From positions 217,766 to 281,765 of the forward strand of contig BDSI01000120.1 of the NCBI GenBank assembly GCA_003117195.1: DNA of 64,000 nt, given 5' to 3'. Numbering within the stretch: position 1 is the stretch's first letter; every line of letters starts with the position of its first letter. Position numbers and translations under genes: made by a program. Shown piece after piece: positions 53,635-64,000 of the stretch. The notes under the pieces are model-generated. The model was not told where the DNA came from. It ran no database searches and saw nothing but the letters and a program-made list of their open reading frames with translations. Source of the stretch: Eudorina sp. 2006-703-Eu-15 (Eukaryota; Chlorophyta; Chlorophyceae; Chlamydomonadales; Volvocaceae).

Positions 53635-54562
53635 TGCCTACCGAAGAGGAGATTCGCACATCCCCACGCAGAGTTCATTGACGCAGCTCTGGGCATCACA
53701 AATGCAAACGACCCAACGGAGTCTCACCACGCCCCGGGCGCACCGCTGCAGCTGCACCCATCCGCTCCGGGTGCTCTGCTCCCTCCAAGCGTCATGTTCC
53801 CGGGCAGCCTCCCCAACGGCATTATGCCCTCAGAGCACTTCAGCTTTGACGTGACCGGCACGTTTGACGGCGGCGGCTGCAGCGGCATGGTTGGGGCCTC
53901 CGCAGCGACCGGTCGCCTCGGTGGCTGTCCCCCTGACCTGACCTCCACATTAGGCGGGTTGGTTCCGGCAGTCGGAACCAGCGCAGGCGGCGGCGGCGAC
54001 CTTTTCGGTGGGAGCCTTGGCAGGTTGGCATTGAAGGGGGGGCCGGACAGCGCTCTGGGCGTGGCGGACGGCAGCAGCCTCGGTGGCGCGCCCACGTCCG
54101 TGGCCGGCGTGGCCGTGGCCCTTGCGGCCCCCGCCGGCGCGGCTTCAGTGTCGCTGCAGTCGCAGCTGGGTCAGGCAGCGCAGGCGCAGGCAGGGGACTC
54201 GCTGCAGCCCCAGCTGCAGGCGCAGATGCGAGCCCAGATGCAGCAGCTGGAGGCGCTGCAGCAGCACACGCAGATGCAGCAGATGCAGCTGCAGCAGATG
54301 GCGGCGCAGATGCAGCTCGTGGGGGACCAGAGACCGGGCGGCGCCGGCGGCAGCGGTGCAGCTGCGGGTGCGGGCGGCGAGATGAAGGGCGGCGGCCTGG
54401 GCGCAACCCATCCTCTGTCGCCGCCCTTTTCACCGCCAATATCGCCGCCACAGCAGCAGCAGCAGCAGCAACAACAACAGCTGCAGTTAGACATCCTACA
54501 ACAGCAGCTGAAGCAACAGCAGCAGCTACAGCAGCAGCAGTTACAAACACACCAGCGGTTGC

Positions 54563-54610
<48 letters not shown>

Positions 54611-57600
54611 AGCAGTTCCAGCAACAGCAACAGCAGCAGCAGGGGGGCATGATGTACTTGAGCCTGCCATCCGGCCCGTTTCCCGGCTTGCCCCCGGCTC
54701 TGGCGATGGCGCACCATGCCAGCGTCGCCGACGGCACCCCGCATGCCACCCCGCCGCAGTCGCCGCCCCTGCCGCCCGCCGCATCCTTGTCGTCAGCGGT
54801 GGGGGAGGTCTCCGGAGGGCAGGGGCTGGGGCGAGGGGGGGGGGGACCGCCGCCCGGCGGTACGCAGCTCACTAGTCCCCGGCCATGCAAGTCCAAGCGG
54901 CTCAGCTACGGTGGGTGACCCACGGGACTGAGACGGGTCGGCGGGGCGGGGGCGGGGTGTCCGGACGGACCGGGTGGCGTGCAGGAGCGAGAGAGCTTCA
55001 AGGGGGGGAGGGGAGGGACGGGGTTATTGATCCTACGCCAACGGGGGGACGGGAGGGACGGGGGTATGGGTCCGACGCCAACGGTGGGAAGGGGAGGGAC
55101 GGGGGTATCGTACGGCGCCGCACCAGAGTTGGCATGGGGTGTGCCGGGACTTAATCCGCCGTAACCGGTCGCCGCTCGCGGCCGCGGTAGGTTTCGCCAC
55201 CTGCCGCTGCATTCATGTACCTGCCGCCCCCGCGCAAGGAGCCAGTCTATGGCGCCCCACCCACCCCATGTTCTGCTTCAGCCGGGGTGTCCTCCTGCTC
55301 CTGGCCCTCGTCCGACCCCACTGATGGCCCACGCTCCGTGTCCAGTCCGTGTCCGCTCCCCGCCAGGGTGCCCGCGCCTGACCCGCGCGCCTCGAGACGG
55401 CATCCACGTGAATTGAGACAGGGCGACAGGGCGGGTCGTGCCGGGGCGCTAACCAGCCACGCACATGCGTATGTGGGGGCGATGGCTGCAGTCCTCCCGT
55501 GGGGGTGCCTCGCCCCTCGTTGCAGCCCATCATCCGGTGATGGATACACTCACACTCCGCCACTCAATCCAATCGTGCGCTGCTGTAACCCCCGGTGCCC
55601 CCTCCCCCCGGTGCCCCCTCTGCATCGTCCACCGCTCATATCCACCCGTGTCCCCCACAGCCTCCGGCTACTCGGACTACTCGGGCACGCCGCCCTCCGC
55701 CTCCCCCCGGGGCGGCCTCAGCCCCACCACCAGCCTGCTGGTGGGGCAGCTGTCGCTGGGACACGACTCGGAGGCAGCGGCGGCGGCCGGCGGGGCAGCG
55801 GGAGGGGCAGCCGGGGCCGGTCCGGGAACGGGGGCGGGCGTGATTGGTATGGCGGCAGCGGCGGGAGCGGGAGCGGGGGCGGGGGCGGGGGTCACCGCAC
55901 CACCTGTTCTGAGGGCCGGCATGTCCACCTCGCCCACCTCGCCAGCGATCAGCCTCCAGCAGCAGCTGCAGCAACTGCAACAACAACTATTATTACAGCA
56001 ACAGCAACTGCAGCCGGGCGTGATGCTGGGCACGCCGACGGCGGCGCTTATGACGGCGGCGGCGGCGGCCAAGCTGGGGAGCCTGGGATCCGCCTCGCTG
56101 GGGCCGGTGGCGGCGGTGCGCGGCTCCAGTACGGGGTTCGTGACGTCAGCGGAGGTGGGTAGGGTGGGTATGGGACGGTACGGCAAGATCACATACGAGC
56201 GTGATTTTTCGTGGCATGACTGGTGCGACACGGGCGCGGGTGTGACTGGTGTGACTGCGGCGGCTGCTGGGGCGCGAAAGCTCACGAGGGAGAGGACAGG
56301 TCCTGGTTCCGGAGCAGGGCTCGGCCTTAGTCGAGTGCGCACAGTTGGCTGGCGTGTCTTCACCTATGCTCACCAGAGAACACCGTTCATGTCACTCCCC
56401 ACCATTCCCCGCGCCATACCTGCCCTCGCGCCTCCCAATGTCAGCACGTGAAGCCCCCCGACCCGACCCGACCCGACTCGATGTCGTACACACCATGCTG
56501 CTCGCCGCACGCACCCACCCGCCGACCCACCCACCTCCTCCTGTCGTCCTGTGCCCGCTGGCCGCCTCCGCAGCTGTACGGCATCGGTGGCCTGGGTGCC
56601 GAGGGCGGCGGCGGCAGCAACAGCGACGGCGACAGGTGTCACCACCCGGGGGGCGTGGCTGGCCTCACCGGCGGCAGCAGCGGGGGCCAGCCGCTGTCCA
56701 CACGCGACAAGAACCGGGAGGCGCAGCGCCGCTACCGGGAGCGGCAGCGGGTGATAGGGGGCCTGGGGGTTCAAGGTTGTGAGGGGGGAGGGGTGCGCGT
56801 AGGTTGTGGGGGTGGTTTCGCTGTCTTGATTGATAAGAAGTTGGGCAAGTAGGAAATGACATTAATGTACGATGACCGTACGATTGAGGTTGGATGGGCC
56901 GGTGGCGGCGCGGCTCCCTTGTTCCGTTGTTGTTTTGATGAAGTTGTGTGTGATGCAGTTTATTGTTGTTATGGCAAGTATGTTTGTTGCTGGTTTGGGT
57001 GGGGCGGGTTTCCTCGCCAAACACACACCCTCCCTCCTGCTTGGCCTCCGCCCCCCGCCGCCCCCCTCCCCCTTTAGGGCACTCTGGCCTCCCTCCAGAA
57101 CCGAGCCGAGGAGCAGGCCCGGGTGATTGAGGGACTGACCCGGGAGAAGCGCATGGTGGAGCAACACAACAAGGTCTGTGGGGGGAGGGGGGGCAGATTG
57201 GGTGGCAGGGGGGCCGGGCAGGGCGGGCAGCGGGGAGGGACGGGATACCACGTTTAGAACATGGTGGAATGAGACCCAGTAAGAAGCGGAAACGGAAAGG
57301 CTACCGATAGGCGCTTCGCAGCAGGAAGGGGGGGAGGGGAGGGGAGGGGAGGGGAGGGGAGGGGAGGGGAGGGGAGGGGAGGGGAGGGAGGGGAGGGGAG
57401 GGGAGGGGAGGGGAGGGGAGGGGAGGGGAGGGGAGGGGAGGGGAGGGGAGGGGAGCGGGTTCTCCGGAACTCTTTCGGCCCCCCCCCCGGTTGGGGTATA
57501 CTTGGGTCTGGGGGAGGTACACTCGCATGTTAGCGCAGCGTTTCGGACTACTCAGTAACAGCTTCCGACACTGCAGCCCATTGCTTTTATAATACACTTA

Positions 57601-59215
57601 CACATCAGCAGTAATTTACTGAATTCATTTCAACCTTGTTCGTTCACGTTGGGAGCTAGGGCTCCGGTCGGTCCTCTCCGAATTCTGCGTTAGACTACCT
57701 ACATGTTCCGACTCATCTAACTTGGTTTTGGCAACACCGACGCCTACACCGTCGTCGTCGCTGGCGATCTACGGTACTGTACCAATTTTCTCCGGTCGAA
57801 CCGTCGCTCTGGCAGCAGCGCAGTTTGAAATTGTCTACCAATTTCCTATACCCCCCCCCCCGCGCGTCACGGGCAGGGCGGGTCGTACACCACCTGCCCA
57901 CCTACCCGGGTGCCCTCAGCGGCCCAACCTCAATTCCACCCGCCTCCATCTCCCGGGGGTGGGGGTGGGCGGACGGTGCCTGACTAGGAGGCTGGACTCA
58001 CGCCTATGCGCATCCCACCTCCCATTGACCGCCGCCCTCCGCCAGCTCCCCCGGCACCGGACCCCAACACCCTACACACACGTCTACAGCATCCAACGGT
58101 GCCATCCCAGCGCATGACCACCAGCCGCCCGTCCGCCTGCCGCCACTCACCCATCCACCCAAACACATTGCCCTGGTACACACCGTCGATCCCTTTGGGG
58201 TCCGCTGTAACGTTCATTCATTCATTCATTTCGTACTTGGTCGCAGCCAGGGAACTCGGACGCTCCGTGGCCTGTGATTCTTAATTCATGGAGTTCATTC
58301 TGTATGGGGTTCAGTCTGACAACCCCGCGGGTTCCCCCATCGATCCCCGCCCCTTACCTCCTTACCAACTTTTAGATGCTGCTGGAACGGATATGGAAGC
58401 TGGAGTCGGCCCTTGCCCAGGCGCAGGCGCAACTGCAGCAGCTGCAGCAGCACCACCAGCATCACCACCAGCAGCAGCGGCAACCCTACCCGGCCCCCGC
58501 CGACCCCTTCTCCGGCAGCCTCGACGGCGGGGCTCCCGACTCGGCCACGGGGGGCCCGGGCGAGGGCGCTGGCGACACGATGGCGGACGAGGTGGGCGAG
58601 TGCGAGGACAGCGTGGCGGGGACGGTGGCGTCGGAGGGCCCCGCGGGGGGTGGCGGCGACGGGGCCTGCTGGGGTCCGGATGCCGCTGCGTCGGGGGCGG
58701 CGACGGCGGAGGCGGCGACGAGGGGAGCAGAAGCAGGAGCTGGCGGAGCAGGAGGGGAAGGGCCAGGGGGAGGGGGAAGTGGTGGACCCACGCAGCGATC
58801 CCACACGGGTGGGCTGGTGCACAGCGGCGAGGGGCAGGGCCGCGCGGGGCATCACATGGCTGGCTCCGAAACCCGATGTGCGGAGCGTGGCTTCGCGGGC
58901 GCCAGCGGCCTCGGCGACGGCCTCCCGGCGACGGCGTTCGTCGATTTGGCGAGCTGGGCGTCAGTGGCCCTGGAGGTAGCAGCTGCCGGTGGCGGCGACG
59001 GCGACGGTGCCGTTGCGGATATGGAGATGCTTGACTCGGAGCCGTTACCGGCGGCGGCGGCGGCGGAGTCGCTCACGAGCGGGGACGGCGGCGGAGGTGC
59101 GGGTTGCCGCACCCACAGCGGCGCGCAGCGGCCCTCCTCCATGTCGGGCTGCGCGGGGGACAGCGGCACCACCCCCATGGCCGGGACCTCCAGGGGTGGG
59201 GGTGAGGGTGGGTAA
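53635..59215 (+). CDS. bZIP transcription factor, PAP1/YAP-like basic region (5 exons)
   Basis: Exons to 54910 (open from 53635, start unresolved; first ATG 53794), 55661-56154, 56574-56750, 57078-57173 and 58376-59215 join in phase with GT-AG borders, giving at least 907 residues. The N-terminal exon is Gly/Ala-rich, then a long polyglutamine region (54450-54645). The basic region is NREAQRRYRERQR (N-x7-R; the NxxAQRxxRxR form typical of fungal PAP1/YAP). Leucine zipper positions continue across two introns: LASL, IEGLTREK, MLLERIWKLESAL. A Gln/His coiled coil and a Gly/Ala/Glu-rich tail follow. It should be a nuclear, dimeric DNA-binding regulator. The polyQ and Gly tracts could serve as activation or phase-separation regions. 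A LINE 3' end and a GGGGA repeat sit in the fourth intron. Confidence 0.85.
54450..54645 (+). repeat. CAG/CAA repeat encoding polyglutamine
   Basis: Mixed CAG and CAA codons give runs of up to 18 Gln in the first known exon of the bZIP gene. Codon mixing suggests selection for the peptide, or interruption of a pure repeat. Confidence 0.9.
54990..55110. repeat. GGGAGGGACGGGG-type repeats in bZIP intron 1
   Basis: Three related blocks with GGGAGGGACGGGG and TC(C/G)(T/G)ACGCCAACGG, inside the intron 54911-55660. Confidence 0.7.
57328..57455. repeat. (GGGGA)n repeat in bZIP intron 4
   Basis: About 25 units of GGGGA on the plus strand, in the intron 57174-58375. Capable of G-quadruplexes on the coding strand. 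Confidence 0.93.
58190..58232 (+). repeat. LINE-like 3' end with (CATT)n tail in bZIP intron 4
   Basis: TTGGGGTCCGCTGTAAC followed by (CATT)n matches the terminus GGGGTCCGCTGTAAC of the LINE ending at 13.11 kb and the solo end at 6.23 kb, each with a different tail. Confidence 0.5.
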
Positions 59216-59429
59216 GGAGACTGCGTGCGGTCGGCTGTTGTCATGGTTGCGGTGGTTGTTAATTAAACCGACACTAGAGAGGTGATTCGCCGCCGCGGCG
59301 GCGGCCAGGCAGCGACAGCACGGGATGGGCGTGCGATGGGGCGGGCGGGCGGGTGGGCTGTTGCCCGTTGACGACGGTGCCGCTGCCGCATGGGTGTTGT
59401 CCGTGTGGAGCAGGGGACCCCACCCAGAC

Positions 59430-59850
59430 CTGACTGCATGTGTGTGTACATGTGCGGGAGGGTGTTTGCTAATGATAACCCGCCCTGGCCAAGGGCTTGA
59501 ACCTAGAATTCAGCCCTAATGGAGAGACCGCTGAAGCACGAAACGCGGCAGGGCGTACATGTGCTCGACCAAGGGCGTGCGCGCGTTCCCCCTAGCGAAC
59601 CAACCGGGACCGGCGATAGCTATATCCCCTAAGCAGGGATAGGGCAGGCGCCGACCCTGAGCGGGCTGCGCCTTGCAGCCCGGTGCTCAACCTCCTCAAG
59701 TCCTTGCAGCACCCGGGGCGCATTCCTCAGCCACTCGGACCGCGCCTCCCCCCTTGTTGCGATGGATCTCGGCCTGGCCCGGGATCCCGAGTAAAGCCAG
59801 CCTTGACGCAGCAGCCTTGACGCAGCAGCTTGTGAGTGCTCGTACTGAAC

Positions 59851-59853
<3 letters not shown>
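59430..59853 (-). mobile_element. L1-like LINE 3' fragment
   Basis: On the minus strand the phrases CAACCTCCTCAAGTCCTTGCAGCACCC (complement) and GAGACCGC(T/C)GAAGCAC are shared with the LINE copies at 37.7 and 60.1 kb, but the segment is more diverged. It is a second, older copy next to the one beginning at 59854. Confidence 0.45.
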
Positions 59854-59903
<50 letters not shown>

Positions 59904-61580
59904 TGTGTGTGTGTGTGAATCGTTACATATCTGCCGGGCCGACACTGGCCGGGGGCGCTAACCCGCCCCATACGGGAGACCGCCGAAGCACTTTCCCCCG
60001 GATACGGGGGAAAGGGGCGTAAGGGGCCTCTGTCCCCTCGCTCTCAACATAGGGCGCGTGCCCGATCCCCGAGGATCGGTGACCGCTGTGCCCCCTCAAG
60101 GGAGTGGGCGAAGGCCCATCCCGGGCGGTCTGCGCCTCGCAGTCCGCTGTTCAACCTCCTCAAGTCCTTGCAGCACCCAGGGCGCGTTTCGGAGGCGCGC
60201 CCCTGCTTGGTGCGGTAAAACTAGCCTGGTCCCGCGTCCCAACCTAATCGTAATAGCTAGGGTTGCACCCTCCGGCAGGCCTGCCTGCCCAGCTGAGCCA
60301 GAGCGAGGCGGCTCGCACGCGTCAGGCCTTGCTGGGTCCGGGTATGCAGTCGGGTGCTCCATGATGGGGCTATGGTTTGCACAAGGCAGCACATCACCAC
60401 GCAAGCTTCCCTGTCGTACACCCCTTCCCGTCGTAAGCGGCCCTCGCCTACACGTCCCGCTCGCTGCCAACTCCCACTGGTCTGGCCCGACCCTCCTCGG
60501 GCACCCACGGATCCCCATCGTGCCCGGAAGTGGGCTTCCCTAGTCCCAATCCCTACCCCCTAGCGTCTCGCGCTGCTATCTATCCATCACGAGTCTACGT
60601 CTACTGGCTGCACGCAGCGGATCCGGCCATCCACCACCGATAGGATTGGGTGGTCCGGTCCCACCCCCTCCCATCCCCGTCGCGGTCGGCCCAGTTCTGC
60701 GAAACTGGCCACCCGCTGCCAGAACTCCATGACTGCGCGCGCCTTAGCTACATCAACCGGCGACGGGGCAGCCGGCGCCCCCGGCGCGGGCTGTGCGCCG
60801 CCGTGGAGGGTCGCTGCACGTAACCCCACCCTCGCCCGCTCCATGGCCGTCAGCGCCGCCAGGGCAACGATGTCCCAAACCCCTTGCTGTACCCCTGTGG
60901 CGGCTCAGCCAGCCACACGTTGGCTCGGGTGATGGGGCCCGGAACGTGTACCCCGATCTGCTGTATCACTGCCTGAGCGACCGGGCATGCCCAGAAATGG
61001 TGTGCCCGTGGTGAACACGGGTGGGGCCCCGCACCGCCGTACTCGCCACACCCGCACGCCTCGGGGTGGGCGTTGTGGAGGTGGCTGTTGCCAGGCAGCG
61101 GGACCCCGTCAACCGCCAGGCGCCACAGTGTTTCTTTGTGCTCTCGTTCCCACTGGATGGCCCAAAGCCGCTGTAGAGTGGCAGGCATGCTGAGTGCCGG
61201 GGGCCCAGCCACTCCGTCTGTCTCAAGCTGTCCCCTGGCCTCCTGCTCGTATTCCGCATGCTGTCGTGCCCGTGCGGCCGCCACCTCCTGCATCTGCAGC
61301 TGTGTCGCCAGCCGGACCGTCAGGCCACTAAGCTTGACCGTCAGCGAGTTGGCTAGCCTCCACCCCATCCGGTCCACAAGCCGCCGACGGGTCTCTTCCT
61401 CAGACTCCAGGTCCCCCGCCCGCTCGGGATGGTCCAGCACCGCTGCTGCAGCTCCCCGCCACTCGTCGCTGATGTTGGCGAGTAGACAGTGGATGGCCGT
61501 CAGGGTCGGCCTCCGCCTTAAGGTCATGGACCCCTGTGGACCCAGGTGGTCGCGGACCCACGCGTCCCATCCAGCACCGG
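59854..61580 (-). mobile_element. 5'-truncated L1-like LINE, copy 3 (inverted)
   Basis: Inverted relative to copies 1 and 2. The 3' tail is a long (AC)n on the minus strand (59854-59918), then TGTAACGATT and the common 3' UTR to 60590. Coding 61577-60587: TLTAIHCLLANISDEWRG, RMGWRLANSLTVKL, CGCG..HHFWACPVAQAVIQ (Trp intact, where copies 1 and 2 have a stop) and PDHPILSVVDGRIRCV. A one-base loss near 60890 breaks the frame, and a change near 61450 another. The 5' boundary lies in a TG/CA repeat at 61580. It carries the empty site for the MITE at 37.24 kb. Confidence 0.82.
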
Positions 61581-62264
61581 TGTGTGTGTGTGTGTGTATA
61601 AGAGGACTGTGTGTTTAGGAAAGGAACCCGACCGACCGAGCCCACGGAGGTGTGTGTGTAAAAGAGACCTGTGTGTGTGTGTGTTGAACAAGAAGCCCAC
61701 CCTGTGTTAGCAAGGAGAAAAGCTGAGCCGCGAATAAGCAGAACCGTGTCCAGCAATGCAACCGACGACTGAGACCGAGACCAGAGTTACCAATATGCCA
61801 GGGCGAAGTATGTCGACCATAAGTAGTCCCAAGGTGGGCTAGTCCGTGATGCTGTAGCGCCCCGTATCGTTGTCGAGCGCCGGTGGGCGCCGGGACGCCA
61901 GCAGAAGCAGCGGCTATGACGTCGTAGGCTAATGCAGACAAAACTCTACTAAACTACCTACTGATCCTAAGGTGCAGCAAAAGCAAGGGCGTATGCGTCA
62001 ACAGCGCGTGCAATGCCGACAGCAAGCAAGTGCCCGGCACAACCGTCCCAGCCCGTGCAGAAGGAAGAAGATACTGACCCACCCTGTGTGTGTTGAATGA
62101 GAAACTGAGCCGTGTATGTGTGTAAGAGAACTGTATGTGTGTGTATGTGTTGCCGCGCTTTCAGTGATCCAATTACTTGCCCCAGGGGCAGAAATTGGTT
62201 TCGTGAGAGCATTGTACGTACCCCTCTGTTACCGTGCACGCTCGCGGCCTTGCCCCTGGGGCAG
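61581..62264. other. TG-microsatellite-rich stretch
   Basis: Short TG/GTGT runs alternate with the phrase AGAGA(A/C)CTGTGTGTGTG and GAGAA..CTGAGCCG near 61600-61740 and 62085-62150. No gene seen. Confidence 0.4.
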
Positions 62265-62265
62265 G

Positions 62266-62553
62266 CAGGCAGCGGGGCGATAGCAGCGCAGCACCGTGTG
62301 CCGGAGTTCGCCGACGGCGTCAGCTGGGCCGGCAGCGGGGCCGGGTAGGGTAGTAGTCGTGGACGTGCCCTTGTGGGGAACTGGGCGGCTTGGTATGCGA
62401 TGTTTGACTTGACGTTGTATTTGCTGCTTTTGATGCGACTTCATCGCTCCCAGACTGGCACAACAGTCAGAGGAGAAGATCGACATCGCTGCCGAGGCCG
62501 GCAGCAGAGGCCAGCTGACGGCGCTGCAGGCTCGGCGTTGCAGCTTTGGTTGA
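62266..62553 (+). CDS. Two terminal exons of an unidentified gene
   Basis: A candidate exon ending at 62344 (IAAQHRVPEFADGVSWAGSG; acceptor GGGGCAG, donor GTAGGG) joins in phase (GG+A) to 62454-62553 (LAQQSEEKIDIAAEAGSRGQ..RRCSFG, stop TGA at 62551). A TGTAA signal follows at 62865-62869. The first exons would lie in the LINE-rich DNA upstream and were not found. The function is unknown. This is a splice-signal prediction only. Confidence 0.35.
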
Positions 62554-62864
62554 CGCCGCCCTTTGAGGAGTGAGGAGGACTGTTGCCCTCGAGGGCGTAC
62601 CAGGGCATCCGCAGCCTGTTTTGCCGGCATTGCCGCGGGATGTGCAGTGGAGGCCAGGATATGCCGATTAACACATTGCTCGTTGAGGCTAGCGGTTGGT
62701 CTCTGTATCCATCCTGCTCGTCCAGATCAGAGGTTCGGTTGCTCAGCGTTGCACCCCGCGGTGTTCCGAGGGTGTATCCTTTATGTGCCGTGGTTATGGC
62801 AACGATTATATTAATGCTCAACGTCGTTTGCGTTTTGACTTCGATTATGACTAAGCTGCTGCTT

Positions 62865-62869
62865 TGTAA
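62865..62869 (+). terminator. Candidate polyadenylation signal TGTAA
   Basis: TGTAA is the common algal polyadenylation signal. It lies about 310 bp after the candidate stop at 62553. Confidence 0.35.
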
Positions 62870-62982
62870 CGAAAGGTTCTCGTGAACTGGGACCATGGCC
62901 CTGTAACAATCCCACAGAAGTGCTTTTCAAGAAGGTTTATTTAAGCCTTGCTAGTGATCCTATCCTCGAGGGCTACTCAACT

Positions 62983-63400
62983 ATGCTACCCCGTAGCGGG
63001 TTGCCCGCCCGGCGTTGGCAGCAGCAACCATTAGCGCTTTACTTTTCTCTGGCTGTCAACGCTTATGTCCTTTTGTACGTAATGTTCCACCAGTCGCCCT
63101 TGCAGCACTCAAGCAGTGATAAGCCCGTGCATCCGTTCATCCCGGACTACCTGCGCAATCAAATAGGCGCCGGGCAGCCCCTCTTTGGCAATGCCTGGCC
63201 TTCTCTAACGGGCGCGGAACCCGAGGTCTGGGCTGCTGGCACGCTGGGCGCCAACGATACCCTCGGCGCGGCGGTGGAGGCCCTGCTGACGCCGCAGCAG
63301 CGAGACGAGCTGCAGGCCTTGTGCGGTCGTTGCCTGCAGCAGACCATTACGAAGAGCACGGAGGTCCGGGGCATCGGGGAGAGCGTCTTTGTCGCAACCG
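62983..63400 (+). CDS. Type II membrane protein, first exon
   Basis: ATG at 62983 (the frame is open further upstream but without an ATG). Residues 1-16 are basic (MLPRSGLPARRWQQQP), followed by one membrane span, LALYFSLAVNAYVLLYVMF (17-35), then a luminal stem and a folded start: EALLTPQQRDELQALCGRCL, ITKSTEVRGIGESVFVATG. The exon ends at a GTGGGT donor (63401) in phase 1. The orientation suggests a Golgi-type enzyme. RGIGESVFVATG looks a little like the glycine-rich start of a secretory-pathway kinase fold, but this is a guess. The gene continues beyond the window. Confidence 0.65.
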
Positions 63401-63540
63401 GTGGGTGGTCGCGCCCGCACCGAGGGTAGGGGCGGTGTGGGGTGGGACGGGGTGGCGCGGGCCGGAGCGCCGGGGCAAGAACCCATCAGGACGCAGCGAC
63501 ACACAAGATTTGCTGCCGGCTGGGACCACCCGGCCGCCCC

Positions 63541-63797
63541 TCCGCCCCTCCCTCCCTCCCTCCCTCCCTCCCTCCCTCCCTCCCTCCCTCCTCCCTCCCT
63601 CCTCCCTCCCTCCTCCCTCCCTCCCTCCCTCCCTCCCTCCCTCCCTCCCTCCCTCCCTCCCTCCCTCCCTCCCTCCCTCCCTCCCTCCCTCCCTCCCTCC
63701 TCCCTCCCTCCCTCCCTCCCTCCCTCCCTCCCTCCCTCCTCCCTCCCTCCTCCCTCCCTCCCTCCCTCCTCCCTCCCTCCCTCCCTCCCTCCCTCCC
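63541..63797. repeat. (CCCT)n repeat with CCT interruptions
   Basis: About 250 bp of CCCT, interrupted by CCTCCCT variants, in the intron after 63400. The opposite strand is G-rich and could form G-quadruplexes. Open frames of Pro/Ser/Leu or Gly/Arg/Glu repeats here are not genes. Confidence 0.95.
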
Positions 63798-64000
63798 GAA
63801 CAAATGCTTCACACGTTAAAGGAAGGCAAGACCACGGCCTGGCGGGGTGGGGTGGCTGGGCGCGGTTGGCAGTCAAACCTTGGTGCGGAGAACCACCTCA
63901 ATCCGATGTCTTCAGCCCCCCCCCGGCCCCCCGGCCTGTCGTCCTGGCCACCGCCCCCCCTTCCCCGGGCGACCCCCGTCCCGGCCCCTCTGCCACCCCT

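Noticed and set aside
53840..54896. Large antisense frames under the bZIP exon (poly-Cys, poly-Val, poly-Leu)
   Set aside because: Antisense readings of CAG/CAA repeats; the plus strand has phase-joined exons with a bZIP domain.
63442..63876. Pro/Ser/Leu and Gly/Arg/Glu repeat frames
   Set aside because: Translations of a pure CCCT microsatellite.

Overview
The window looks like nuclear DNA of a volvocine green alga (Chlamydomonas/Volvox relatives). The evidence is a GC-leaning composition, many GT-AG introns, a glutamine- and glycine-rich bZIP gene, TGTAA-type 3' end signals, LINE tails made of CA and other microsatellites, and a Dualen-type LINE, a family first described from Chlamydomonas. 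No bacterial, organellar, rRNA or CRISPR feature is visible. The species call is inference.

Layout. 1-9.5 kb: a short tandem repeat, then two paralogous two-exon genes pointing at each other (1254-3327 on +, 9457-7806 on -). They encode secreted or luminal proteins with a glycosyltransferase-like C-terminal half. 11.8-13.1 kb: the 3' end of a divergent L1-like LINE. 13.7-14.2 kb: a complete 523-bp LTR miniature (TRIM) with identical 88-bp LTRs. 15.0-16.5 kb: an unrecognised spliced gene facing a Q-rich frame. 16.9-21.0 kb: a young Ty3-type LTR element with TSD, truncated in RT and lacking integrase, inserted in a SINE-like repeat.

23.4-32.2 kb: a decayed Dualen-type LINE with a Josephin-like cysteine protease, APE endonuclease, RT, a PCIF1-like methyltransferase-fold region, RNase H and restriction-like endonuclease. 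It runs in frame into an acidic protein (to 33.15 kb). 33.3-34.1 kb: a 33-bp minisatellite and a large GGTTACCG foldback. 34.1-38.0 kb: two 5'-truncated L1 copies in tandem, one carrying a 400-bp hAT MITE. A Penelope-like RT fragment follows, to 38.8 kb. 39.7-46 kb: a 971-bp tandem repeat; its second monomer holds a 3.3-kb Tc1/mariner transposon with 164-bp TIRs, a spliced DD34E transposase and a second, convergent zinc-finger gene. 46-50 kb: a SINE, a deleted pogo-like transposase and a fourth repeat monomer between 88-bp direct repeats.

51.4-51.8 kb: the last two exons of a NAP1 histone chaperone gene (-). 53.6-59.2 kb: a five-exon bZIP transcription factor gene. 59.4-61.6 kb: inverted L1 copies. 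62.2-62.6 kb: terminal exons of an unidentified gene. 62.98-63.4 kb: first exon of a type II membrane protein gene that runs out of the window.

The window is therefore a mobile-element-rich gene-poor stretch with nested insertions. Several insertions are proven by target-site duplications and by paralogous empty sites within the window. The most novel-looking content is the domain set of the Dualen element and the two-gene mariner transposon.
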